NCBI RefSeq assembly: GCF_029504655.1
Contig: NZ_JAQFIL010000001.1
Span: forward strand, 2,547,001 to 2,611,000
From: Catalinimonas alkaloidigena
GTDB lineage: Bacteria > Bacteroidota > Bacteroidia > Cytophagales > Cyclobacteriaceae
Direction: 5' to 3'
DNA length: 64,000 bases
This document shows positions 8,559-16,489 of the stretch, piece by piece (the first letter of the stretch is position 1; every line of letters starts with the position of its first letter). The translations under genes and the position numbers were made by a program. The notes under the pieces were generated by a model. That model saw nothing but the letters and a program-made list of their open reading frames with translations. It was not told the origin of the DNA and ran no database searches.

Positions 8559-9794
8559 TTAAGAAATAGTAATCTTACTTCCTGTAAGAGAAGGGAGAAG
8601 TATAATGATTTCTGTACCAACATCAACTTTACTCTTAATTTTAATTTCTCCCCCGAGTTTCTCCACATTAGATTTGGCGATAAAAAGTCCGAGGCCACTT
8701 CCTTTAGAGACTTCATTCCCCCTATAAAACATGTCAAAAGCACGTGCAAGGACATGTTTATCCATACCCATACCGTTATCTTCAAATGAAATAGAAATGC
8801 TTTTGCCTTGGGTTGAAGCTTTTATTTTAAGTTGAGAAATTTTATTATGCGTAGCCCTGAAATTAATTGCGTTTTCAATAATATGTTGAAACAAAGATAT
8901 TAATAGTTTTTTACCAGTCATGAGAGATAAACTGGGTAGAATATCTAAGTCAATTTTCATATCACTCATGCCGGGATAATTAGCATAACTGCTCAAAACT
9001 TCTTCCAGTAAAGTCTTAAGCGTAACCGATGACACTTCAAAGTTGGGTTGAGAAGAAAGTGAATATTCAAACAAACTCAGAATAGTATGATTGAGTTTGT
9101 AAAGGCTCTTTTTGATATGATCCAGGTAGTTTTTAATGCTTTGTAGATCATCTCCAGCCATATCAACCAATTCAAGTAGACCCATTACAGATGCTACTGG
9201 TCCTTTCAGGTCATGAGAGACTTTGTAAACTAATGTTTGAAGTTCAGTATTTTTCTGTTTTAAGGCATCAGCAGTAAGTAATACATGCTTTAAGTCTTTA
9301 GCGATAAGAATAAATCCTTTCTCAGAATCATTATTATCCTTGAGCAAGGATAGTGATATTGAAACGGGGATGTTATCACCGTTCACATTTACAAAAGAAG
9401 TCTCCTGATTATATAAAGACCCTTTATTTGCGATACCTTTCTTTATTTTTTCAATCACTTTAGTATCATCTAAAGTGAAGAGGTTTTCAATGGGTTGACC
9501 TAATAGTTGCGACTCATCTATTCCAAGAATTTCTGTGACTTTATTGTTAACTTCTTTAATTAAAAAATGCTCATCAAAAATGATCAGCATGTCTACTATA
9601 CCTTCAAAAATACTTTTAAGATAATTTTTTGCGATAACGGTAGCTTTCAACTCTTCGCCTAGCATATTAATACCAGAAACTATCGCATCTATTTCATCAA
9701 AAGAATCAGATATTTCTATTTTATGATCAAAATCACCACTGGCGATTTTGATAATCATGTTATTAATATCTTCTATCCTGCTTTTTTGAGGCAT
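8559..9794 (-). CDS. Soluble PAS-domain sensor histidine kinase
   Basis: A 411-residue kinase with no membrane segment. Residues 9-53 resemble a HAMP-type coiled signalling helix, about 60-170 form a PAS domain, and the phospho-acceptor His194 sits in KVSHDLKGP. The HATPase domain shows N, G1 (DNGMGMD) and G2 (GSGLGLFIAK) boxes. HAMP without a transmembrane segment suggests the input comes from a cytoplasmic partner. The two STAS-like proteins encoded just upstream are obvious candidates. Its start is one base after the stop of the preceding gene, so translation is likely coupled. No response regulator is adjacent. Confidence 0.88.
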   Translation of the reverse strand: MPQKSRIEDINNMIIKIASGDFDHKIEISDSFDEIDAIVSGINMLGEELKATVIAKNYLKSIFEGIVDMLIIFDEHFLIKEVNNKVTEILGIDESQLLGQPIENLFTLDDTKVIEKIKKGIANKGSLYNQETSFVNVNGDNIPVSISLSLLKDNNDSEKGFILIAKDLKHVLLTADALKQKNTELQTLVYKVSHDLKGPVASVMGLLELVDMAGDDLQSIKNYLDHIKKSLYKLNHTILSLFEYSLSSQPNFEVSSVTLKTLLEEVLSSYANYPGMSDMKIDLDILPSLSLMTGKKLLISLFQHIIENAINFRATHNKISQLKIKASTQGKSISISFEDNGMGMDKHVLARAFDMFYRGNEVSKGSGLGLFIAKSNVEKLGGEIKIKSKVDVGTEIIILLPSLTGSKITIS

Positions 9795-9795
9795 G

Positions 9796-10173
9796 TTATA
9801 AAAACTTTCTCAACCACTTGATCGCATCTTGATTGTCAGAAAAAACCTTATGCGGAATTTTAGGTTTATTGAAGTTAAAAACAATGGTTGTTAAAACTTT
9901 TTCTACTGTACTTGTTTCTACAAGTGCAATTGCTGTAATATTAATCAAGCCCTCACTAAAAAGATATTCTCTAGCTTGTTTATCAATACTTTTAATCCTG
10001 GAGCTTTTAATGAGTACTGGTGTCTTCAGGTCGCCAAAATATTCTAATCGTTCTGAGACTATGCGTTTGGCATCATCTAATTTTAAATGAAGATTAGGTT
10101 TGTACTGTACAGTGACAATATCATCATTCAATTCAGCATAAAAGTAGTCATTTTCAAATTTTTTATGATTCAT
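9796..10173 (-). CDS. STAS/SpoIIAA-like small protein, second of a tandem pair
   Basis: A 125-residue soluble alpha/beta protein. It begins with beta-strand-rich 'NDYFYAELNDDIVTVQYKP', has a central 'TPVLIKSS' strand followed by a helix, and ends 'KVFSDNQDAIKWLRKFL'. That strand-helix ending is typical of STAS/SEC14-like (SpoIIAA-like) Bacteroidota proteins. It aligns without gaps at the N-terminus with the gene upstream, so the two are tandem duplicates. Its start overlaps the upstream gene by 11 bases and its stop is one base from the kinase start. A regulatory partner role for the kinase is inferred from this packing only. Confidence 0.65.
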   Translation of the reverse strand: MNHKKFENDYFYAELNDDIVTVQYKPNLHLKLDDAKRIVSERLEYFGDLKTPVLIKSSRIKSIDKQAREYLFSEGLINITAIALVETSTVEKVLTTIVFNFNKPKIPHKVFSDNQDAIKWLRKFL

Positions 10174-10564
10174 TAAACTGAGATTGTGTTATCCTATAAT
10201 GTATTATCCATTTTTTTGCACTTGAGGTATCCTTAAAAAGTTTAAAAGGATATTTTGGTTGATGGAATTTAAGAAAAAAATTACCCATTATTCTGGTTAC
10301 AGGGTTACTAATTATTACTGCTAATGCACAAAGATCATCACCTGCTTCCTGAGAAAAATATTCTCTCGTTTCTTTAGGCACTTCTTTTACAAGTGAAATA
10401 TTAGCAATGGAAGGTAGTTTTCTTCCCTGGGTTATTTGCTTGCGAAAAAAGGTCGCTTTTTTTGCAGCCATTAAATCAATCTTGGAAACTTTATACTTTC
10501 CGAAAAGTATACCATCCTCAATTTCAAATTCAACTACATCGTTATCGTATTGTAAAGCGTTCAT
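10163..10564 (-). CDS. STAS/SpoIIAA-like small protein, first of a tandem pair
   Basis: A 133-residue soluble protein paralogous to its downstream neighbour. 'YDNDVVEFEIEDGILFGKYK' matches 'FENDYFYAELNDDIVTVQYK', and 'KLFKDTSSAKKWI' matches the neighbour's C-terminus. The frame is open to 10600, but the ATG at 10564 is chosen because from there the two paralogues start at the same distance from the conserved block. That start also leaves a 14-base palindrome in the leader. It probably heads the minus-strand operon that runs through the kinase to cca. Confidence 0.65.
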   Translation of the reverse strand: MNALQYDNDVVEFEIEDGILFGKYKVSKIDLMAAKKATFFRKQITQGRKLPSIANISLVKEVPKETREYFSQEAGDDLCALAVIISNPVTRIMGNFFLKFHQPKYPFKLFKDTSSAKKWIIHYRITQSQFNES

Positions 10565-10578
10565 CTTACAAATAAACA

Positions 10579-10592
10579 ACCTATTCATAGGT
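10579..10592. promoter_or_regulatory. Perfect 6+2+6 palindrome upstream of the STAS-like operon
   Basis: ACCTAT-TC-ATAGGT is a perfect inverted repeat lying 15 bases upstream of the ATG at 10564. Position and symmetry suit an operator for a dimeric regulator or a short leader hairpin. No regulator is identified. If the upstream start at 10600 were used, the palindrome would be inside coding sequence. Confidence 0.25.
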
Positions 10593-10812
10593 ATTAACAA
10601 ATGGGAGTTTCAGGAAACTTACATAGATTTAATAATGAAATTAATTGAACGGTTTAACTACAATTTTGTCTAACTTTATTAAACATATTGTATACAGAAA
10701 ATTAAGAAAACCAAGGAAACGATAAAAAATGTTATAGATAATCTTCTGTAGATACATAAATGGAATTTTTCTCAATTTTTAGGATTACCGCTATCCATAA
10801 TTTTATACTTTT

Positions 10813-12024
10813 TTATTTGCTAAGTACCTCAATCTCAACCCTTATGTTATTACTTGCCATGGGAGAGTCTTTGTCAATAAGCATTTTTTCCCCACCCCAA
10901 CCTTTGGTTTTTAAACGCTCTTTTTCTATGCCTCTTGATACCAAATAGCTCTTAATCGTTTCGGCTCTATAATGTGAAAGCTTGGTTGAGCTCACTCCTC
11001 TTTTACGGTACTCTTTTGTACGTATTATTTCAAAGAAATTTCGCGTTTCCTCTAAAAATAGATAAGCAAGTCCTCTTGAGTTTCCATTGGTATGTCCATG
11101 TAAACATATCCTTATATTAGGATTAGCCTGCAAAAACTGATAAACATTTTCTAATTCGTATTTTGATAGCGCACGCATCACTGTTGAGTTTCCATAAAAA
11201 TAAGTATTATACATGACCTGGTAATCTCCCACTCCCAGGCTCTTCAATCCTATATCAACAAATAGTGTGTCTTGCTTTAAGTAATAGTTTGAAGGTACCA
11301 AACTATCAGATTGTTCTTTGATATTCAGGTCTATTTGTGTTTTTCTATAGCCTACCGCTTCAGCAATGATTTGAATAGTATCAATATTAAACGCATTTAA
11401 ATCAACAGCCCATCCTCTTTCGGAGTCAGTTTTTTCAATCAACTCTGCATGTTTGCCATCCACTACCTGAACTTGAGCGTTTACATATACAGTATCGGAA
11501 CCTGTTGTATCAAAGGTCCGAAAAGCTACATTTAATATATCAACTGATTTCCGGCTAGTTTTAGTAAGCTCAGTTTTTGATGTTTCAGTTGTTTTTGATT
11601 TGGTGTTTTGAGAGGTTGTAGAATCTGCCCGAACAAGATCAACAATAGTTACATTATCATCAATATTCAATATCCAAGCATCCTTATACTGAGTACTCTC
11701 TCTCAATTGGTGATATTGGGGGAGAAGATTGTTTTTGGTTTCCCCATAGTGCGAATACACATATATTAGCTGATTATGCTGATGATATTTATAACTAGCC
11801 TGTAAACCTTCTTTAATAGCATTCTCAGTAAATCTGCTTGCGTTAGTTTCATATTGAAATACCCCAATCACTAAATATGAGCCAGTATGTAATACTTCAG
11901 GCTCTTGATGTAGGCTTTTCAAAGAAGTTGTGATATCAGATGTTGCAGCAGAGCAAATCAAGGAAGAAAAACAAAAAAGTAAATAACCTGATGCAAGTTT
12001 AAAATATGCCCTTGTCAATTTCAT
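10813..12024 (-). CDS. OmpA-family protein with SPOR-like N-terminal part
   Basis: A 403-residue exported protein. A signal peptide (about 1-27, cleavage near CSA-A) is followed by a segment resembling a SPOR/sporulation-related repeat ('GSYLVIGVFQYETNASRF', about 48-65). A beta-rich middle follows, then a C-terminal OmpA peptidoglycan-binding domain. That domain shows 'HGHTNG', then 'KLSHYRAETIKSYLVSRGI' and 'RLKTKGWGGEKML', with the Asp/Arg-type diaminopimelate-binding region near the end. It likely ties the outer membrane or periplasmic face to peptidoglycan. It is transcribed in the same direction as the STAS/kinase run, but about 250 bases separate them. Confidence 0.8.
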   Translation of the reverse strand: MKLTRAYFKLASGYLLFCFSSLICSAATSDITTSLKSLHQEPEVLHTGSYLVIGVFQYETNASRFTENAIKEGLQASYKYHQHNQLIYVYSHYGETKNNLLPQYHQLRESTQYKDAWILNIDDNVTIVDLVRADSTTSQNTKSKTTETSKTELTKTSRKSVDILNVAFRTFDTTGSDTVYVNAQVQVVDGKHAELIEKTDSERGWAVDLNAFNIDTIQIIAEAVGYRKTQIDLNIKEQSDSLVPSNYYLKQDTLFVDIGLKSLGVGDYQVMYNTYFYGNSTVMRALSKYELENVYQFLQANPNIRICLHGHTNGNSRGLAYLFLEETRNFFEIIRTKEYRKRGVSSTKLSHYRAETIKSYLVSRGIEKERLKTKGWGGEKMLIDKDSPMASNNIRVEIEVLSK

Positions 12025-12191
12025 GCCATATATAATTTGGTAAAAATGAAAGTTTGCAAATACCTTTCTTAAATGGCTTTTTTTTAAGGCTTACTTTATT
12101 AGAAATGTAGCATAGGTAATAAATTAGTGGAAATTAGAGCTCTAAAAACATTACGATTCAAAGTTTTACATAACTTTTTTCATACTTGCTT

Positions 12192-13868
12192 ATGAACACT
12201 AGAAAAAATATTACCGCATCTTTTTTAATGCTAAGCATCGCTTGTGCTTTAACATTGATATTAGGTTCCTGTAATTCACAAAAAAAAACGGATAAGGACT
12301 TCCTCACTGGTATTGATATCAGTTCAGATGATATAAGACAGCATATTTCTATTCTTTCTTCTGACGAATTTGAAGGGAGAATGCCTTTTTCAACGGGAGA
12401 AGAAAAAACTGTAGCCTATTTGGAAGAGCAGTTTAGAGAAATGGGACTGCAACCTGGAAATAAGGATAGTTTCCTACAGGCTGTTCCATTGGTAGAGATT
12501 GATGCGCAACCTACCAGTGATTTGGTCATTGAAGCAAGCGATGAAACATTAAATCTATCATATCGCAATGAATTTGTTGCGCTTACAAGAAGAGTGACTG
12601 ATCAGATTGATGTCAATGACTCTGAGTTGGTGTTCTGTGGATTTGGGATTGTAGCGCCGGAATATAACTGGAATGATTATGAGGGCATTGATATGCGTGG
12701 AAAAACTGCTGTTGTGCTGGTGAATGATCCTGGATTTGGTTCTGAAGACTCTACTTTCTTCAAAGGGAATACCATGACATACTATGGGCGATGGACTTAT
12801 AAATATGAAGAAGCAGCTCGTCAGGGGGCCGAAGGGGTGATTATCGTCCATAATACTGCTCCTGCAGGATACCCTTGGGGGGTGGTTAGAAGTAGCTGGA
12901 CGGGTAAAGCACTTTACCTTCAGCCTGATGATGACAACATGTCTAGGTGTGCTTTTGAAGGCTGGATAGATATTCGCTCGGCACAAAAAATTTTTAAAAT
13001 GGCTGGCATACAAAATTATTTAGGCATTGCTCGCCAGCAAAGTTTTAAGCCAGTGCCATTGGGAATGTCAGCATCACTATCCATAAATGTTGCGCATAAG
13101 TTTGCTACTTCACAAAATGTAATAGCCAAACTTGAAGGTAGTGAATATCCGGACGAATACGTGATTTATACCGCTCATTGGGATCATATAGGGATTAATG
13201 AAGCAGTAGATGGTGATTCTATTTATAATGGAGCACTTGACAATGCCAGTGGAGTAGGCGTAATGCTTGAAATTGCTAATGCGTTTGCACAGCTAGAACA
13301 AAAACCTGAGCGCAGTGTCATTTTTTTGGCTGTAACTGCCGAAGAGCAAGGACTTCTAGGCTCAGCTTATTACGCAGAACACCCCATCTACCCTTTAGAT
13401 AAAACTGTAGCCAATATCAATATGGATGGTATCTGGTTTCTGGGACCTATGAAGGATGTAACGGTAGTGGGGTATGGTCAATCAGAGCTAGATGAATATG
13501 TAGAAGCAGTAGCAAAAACACAGAACCGATACATAATCCCAGATCCTCAACCCGAGAAAGGCTATTTTTTCCGTTCTGATCATTTCAACTTTGCCAAAGT
13601 TGGTGTGCCTGCTCTCTACGCCAGTGGTGAATCTGAACAGGCTGAGCAGGGAAAAGAGTGGACCAAAAATAAAAATGCGGAATGGACACAAAAGCATTAT
13701 CATCAACCCTCTGATGAGTATCAGCCAGGAGAATGGAATTTTGAAGGAATGGTGCTTGATGCCGAATTATTATTTAATGTAGGTTATCAGTTAGCCAATG
13801 AAAGGAATTTTCCTGAATGGAAGAGCGGGTCTGAGTTTAAAGCTGTTCGTGAAGCTTATATGCCTTAG
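12192..13868 (+). CDS. M28-family zinc metallopeptidase lipoprotein with PA domain
   Basis: A 558-residue lipoprotein with signal lipobox LGSC near residue 27. A protease-associated (PA) domain occupies roughly 130-270 and the M28 catalytic domain follows. Expected zinc and catalytic residues are present: His329 and Asp331 (AHWD), Asp350 (ALDNASG), Glu384-Glu385 (AEEQG), Asp412 (NMDG) and His464 (SDHF). The family includes aminopeptidases and carboxypeptidases. The substrate here is unknown, but the lipoprotein signal places it on the cell envelope. The ATG at 12192 is preferred over a TTG two codons earlier. It is divergent from the OmpA-family gene. Confidence 0.88.
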   Translation: MNTRKNITASFLMLSIACALTLILGSCNSQKKTDKDFLTGIDISSDDIRQHISILSSDEFEGRMPFSTGEEKTVAYLEEQFREMGLQPGNKDSFLQAVPLVEIDAQPTSDLVIEASDETLNLSYRNEFVALTRRVTDQIDVNDSELVFCGFGIVAPEYNWNDYEGIDMRGKTAVVLVNDPGFGSEDSTFFKGNTMTYYGRWTYKYEEAARQGAEGVIIVHNTAPAGYPWGVVRSSWTGKALYLQPDDDNMSRCAFEGWIDIRSAQKIFKMAGIQNYLGIARQQSFKPVPLGMSASLSINVAHKFATSQNVIAKLEGSEYPDEYVIYTAHWDHIGINEAVDGDSIYNGALDNASGVGVMLEIANAFAQLEQKPERSVIFLAVTAEEQGLLGSAYYAEHPIYPLDKTVANINMDGIWFLGPMKDVTVVGYGQSELDEYVEAVAKTQNRYIIPDPQPEKGYFFRSDHFNFAKVGVPALYASGESEQAEQGKEWTKNKNAEWTQKHYHQPSDEYQPGEWNFEGMVLDAELLFNVGYQLANERNFPEWKSGSEFKAVREAYMP

Positions 13869-13930
13869 TTCAGATTATAACAATACGCTGAAGGTTATGG
13901 GAACTTTTTACAAGTAAAATCCTTAATTAG

Positions 13931-13961
13931 TTGTCACAGAATATAGAACTTGCTATTTTTG
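13931..13961 (+). promoter_or_regulatory. Bacteroidota-type promoter of rpsA
   Basis: TTG at 13931-13933 (-33) and TATTTTTG at 13954-13961 (-7, TAnnTTTG) are separated by 20 bases, the usual spacing for the primary sigma factor of Bacteroidota. Transcription would start near 13967, leaving a leader of about 100 bases before rpsA that could hold autoregulatory structure. Confidence 0.65.
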
Positions 13962-14067
13962 CGGAAAATTAGGGGCCAGTTTCCTAGTTTTAAATAAATA
14001 ATGTATAACCAAAACTGCTAACCCTATCGCTCTAAGGTTAGTATGTAACTAGAGCTATAATATTAGT

Positions 14068-15963
14068 ATGGCAGAAGAACAAAAAGAAAAGTTTGATTGG
14101 GATCAGGCTGATTTACGTGGATTCGGTGAAGAGTATACCGCTGAAGAAAGAGCCAACATGGCTTCCATGTACGATGATACACTGACCCAAGTCAACGAAA
14201 ATGAAGTTGTTACTGGTACCGTTGTCGGTATCAACGATCGCGACATTATCCTGAATATTGGTTTCAAATCTGACGGATTGGTTTCCTCTTCAGAATTTCG
14301 TGATATGCCTGACCTTAAAGTCGGTGATGAAGTTGAAGTATATGTAGAAGAACAGGAAGACGCTCAGGGGCAATTAATTCTTTCCCGTAAAAAGGCTAAA
14401 ATAGTTAAAGCTTGGGAAAAGATTCAACATGCTCTTGACCATGATGAAATCATTGAAGGTACAGTAAAACGCCGTACTAAAGGTGGTCTTATCTGTGATA
14501 TATATGGAGTGGAAGCATTCTTGCCCGGATCCCAAATAGATGTTAAGCCTATTCGTGATTTTGATGTATTTGTAGGCAAGAAAATGGAAGTGAAAGTTGT
14601 GAAAATCAACTATGCTAACGACAACGTAGTTGTTTCACACAAAGTACTAATTGAGAAAGACCTTGAAGAGCAAAAAGCTCGGATCCTGAATAACCTTGAA
14701 AAGGGACAGGTACTTGAAGGAGTGATCAAAAATATGACCAATTTTGGTGTATTTATTGACCTGGGAGGTGTTGATGGTCTGTTGCACATCACTGATATCT
14801 CTTGGGGTAGAATCAACCATCCTGAAGAAGTACTGAACCTGGATCAGAAAGTCAATGTCGTGGTACTTGACTTTGACGATGAGAAAAAACGTATTTCTTT
14901 GGGAATGAAACAACTTACTCCTCATCCTTGGGATTCACTTTCTGAAGAAATTCAGGTCGGATCTAAGGTGAAAGGTAAGATTGTAAATGTGGCTGACTAT
15001 GGTGCATTCCTGGAAATTATGCCGGGTGTGGAAGGACTGATTCACGTGTCTGAAATGTCATGGTCTCAGCACTTAAGAAATCCTCAGGACTTCATCAGCA
15101 TCGGAGATGAATTGGAAGCAGTAGTTCTTACCCTGGACCGCGATGAGCGTAAAATGTCATTGGGTATCAAGCAACTTACCGAAGACCCCTGGACAAAGCA
15201 GGATTTACTTACTAAATACGCAGTAGGCACTGTTCATAAAGGTATCGTTCGTAATTTGACCAACTTCGGCTTGTTCATTGAACTGGAAGAAGGTATTGAT
15301 GGTCTGGTACACGTGTCTGATCTGTCTTGGACTAAAAAAGTAAAGCACCCATCTGAGTTCACAAAAGTAGGTGAAGAACTTGAAGTACAGGTATTGGAAC
15401 TTGATGTAGACAACCGCCGTCTTGCACTTGGACATAAGCAATTGGAAGAAAATCCTTGGGATACTTTTGAAGACCTTTTCCCAGTCAACTCAGTACACAA
15501 AGGTACAGTAATGAGTAAGATTGACAAAGGGGCTTTGGTAGAGCTTCCTTACGGAATTGAAGGTTTTGCTAGTTTCAAGCATCTCAAAAAAGAAGACGGA
15601 ACAGAACCACAAGTAGGTGAATCTTTAGATTTCAAAGTTGTTGAGTTTTCTAAGGAGGATCGTAGAATCGTACTTTCTCATTCTAATGTACATGCTGAGG
15701 TTGAGGAGAAGCCTGCTACACCAGCCCCTTCTTCATCCGGTAGTGGTGGAACTAAGAGCAAGAAGAGTAAAGGTAAACCTAGTGGTGGAGGTGATGCCGG
15801 TGATACTCTTGGTGATTTAGAAGCACTTTCAAGTCTAAAAGAGCAAATGCAGGAAGAGCAGAAAAAAGCTGCTCAGGAAAAAATGGACAAGAAAGAGCAG
15901 GAGCAAACTAAATCCAAAGAAGCAAGTTCAGAAGATGAGGATGAGTCCTCTGAAGAAAAATAA
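14068..15963 (+). CDS. rpsA: 30S ribosomal protein S1
   Basis: A 631-residue protein with six consecutive S1 RNA-binding domains between about residue 45 and 545. Repeated signatures include 'GLLHITDISW', 'GLIHVSEMSW' and 'GLVHVSDLSW'; the first two and the last domains are more divergent, as usual. S1 holds mRNA on the 30S subunit, which matters more in organisms that rarely use Shine-Dalgarno pairing. The C-terminal 80 or so residues form a low-complexity tail of Ser/Gly and then Glu/Lys, longer than in E. coli S1. It has its own promoter and a terminator hairpin. Confidence 0.95.
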   Translation: MAEEQKEKFDWDQADLRGFGEEYTAEERANMASMYDDTLTQVNENEVVTGTVVGINDRDIILNIGFKSDGLVSSSEFRDMPDLKVGDEVEVYVEEQEDAQGQLILSRKKAKIVKAWEKIQHALDHDEIIEGTVKRRTKGGLICDIYGVEAFLPGSQIDVKPIRDFDVFVGKKMEVKVVKINYANDNVVVSHKVLIEKDLEEQKARILNNLEKGQVLEGVIKNMTNFGVFIDLGGVDGLLHITDISWGRINHPEEVLNLDQKVNVVVLDFDDEKKRISLGMKQLTPHPWDSLSEEIQVGSKVKGKIVNVADYGAFLEIMPGVEGLIHVSEMSWSQHLRNPQDFISIGDELEAVVLTLDRDERKMSLGIKQLTEDPWTKQDLLTKYAVGTVHKGIVRNLTNFGLFIELEEGIDGLVHVSDLSWTKKVKHPSEFTKVGEELEVQVLELDVDNRRLALGHKQLEENPWDTFEDLFPVNSVHKGTVMSKIDKGALVELPYGIEGFASFKHLKKEDGTEPQVGESLDFKVVEFSKEDRRIVLSHSNVHAEVEEKPATPAPSSSGSGGTKSKKSKGKPSGGGDAGDTLGDLEALSSLKEQMQEEQKKAAQEKMDKKEQEQTKSKEASSEDEDESSEEK

Positions 15964-15973
15964 GGATAATCAG

Positions 15974-15998
15974 GTAGAGGGATATTTATCCCTCTACT
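15974..15998 (+). terminator. Terminator hairpin after rpsA
   Basis: GTAGAGGGATA (15974-15984) pairs with TATCCCTCTAC (15987-15997) around a two-base gap, giving an 11-bp stem. The following tract is mixed rather than a pure T-run, so termination may be partial. Confidence 0.6.
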
Positions 15999-16009
15999 TC
16001 CTTAAAACT

Positions 16010-16040
16010 TTTGTATAAATCATCAGGATTTATACCTTTG
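16010..16040 (+). promoter_or_regulatory. Bacteroidota-type promoter of tRNA-Cys
   Basis: TTTG at 16010-16013 and TACCTTTG at 16033-16040 lie 19 bases apart. The -7 octamer is identical to that of the SRP RNA gene. The tRNA starts 27 bases downstream. Confidence 0.65.
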
Positions 16041-16066
16041 CACCCCAGATAAATATTAATGTAAAA

Positions 16067-16137
16067 GGTCGCGTGGCCGAGTGGTTAGGCAGAGGTCTGC
16101 AAAACCTCCTACAGCGGTTCAAATCCGCTCGCGACCT
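16067..16137 (+). tRNA. trnC: tRNA-Cys (anticodon GCA)
   Basis: The cloverleaf folds fully. Acceptor GGTCGCG (16067-16073) pairs with CGCGACC (16130-16136), and the D-stem is GCC/GGC. Anticodon stem GAGGT/ACCTC carries loop CTGCAAA with GCA at 16099-16101. T-stem AGCGG/CCGCT has loop TTCAAAT, and the discriminator base is T (U in RNA), as expected for tRNA-Cys. The 3' CCA is not encoded, so it depends on the CCA enzyme. Confidence 0.96.
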
Positions 16138-16140
16138 CAA

Positions 16141-16166
16141 GCCGGGATTTACCTCCCGGCTTTTTT
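16141..16166 (+). terminator. Intrinsic terminator after tRNA-Cys
   Basis: GCCGGGA (16141-16147) pairs with TCCCGGC (16154-16160), followed by six Ts. A strong GC-rich stem and T-run. Confidence 0.85.
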
Positions 16167-16433
16167 ATTGCATATACATAGATCAACCAGTGAAATACCA
16201 AATTTAAGATGCTTTAAGAAGTTGTGATGACATGCTTAAATAAAAGTAAAGACACTGAATCAGAAAATATTAACTTTTGGTATAGCAAGAAATTGTTCCT
16301 GAGCGCTTCTATTTATACTGATTCTAAATTTGCCCTCTCAGTATATTTTGCTTTTGCTAAAATATTGGTAATCAATTAATTGTGTGTTAAGATTGCACAC
16401 TATCAAAGCATGTACCAATTTGGTTGAAATATG
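16167..16433. other. Non-coding spacer before the respiratory operon
   Basis: Between the tRNA terminator and the act promoter I see no convincing reading frame, RNA fold or repeat. The sequence is AT-rich and unremarkable. Confidence 0.4.
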
Positions 16434-16464
16434 TTTGAAATCAATTGTTCGCGTATTACTTTTG
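16434..16464 (+). promoter_or_regulatory. Bacteroidota-type promoter of the ACIII/oxidase operon
   Basis: TTTG at 16434-16437 (-33) and TACTTTTG at 16457-16464 (-7) are 19 bases apart and end 25 bases before the actA start. No other promoter of this quality was found before 33493, so it may drive the entire respiratory unit. Confidence 0.65.
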
Positions 16465-16489
16465 TGGGTGTTTAAAATCACGGGAAATA

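Noticed and set aside
8456..8785. A 109-codon frame on the minus strand overlapping the kinase and YrdC-like genes
   Set aside because: It reads out of phase with both confident genes and has no domain; it is a shadow frame.
12025..12191. A strict TAnnTTTG promoter for the M28 peptidase or the OmpA-family gene
   Set aside because: Only partial matches were found on either strand, so no promoter is called.
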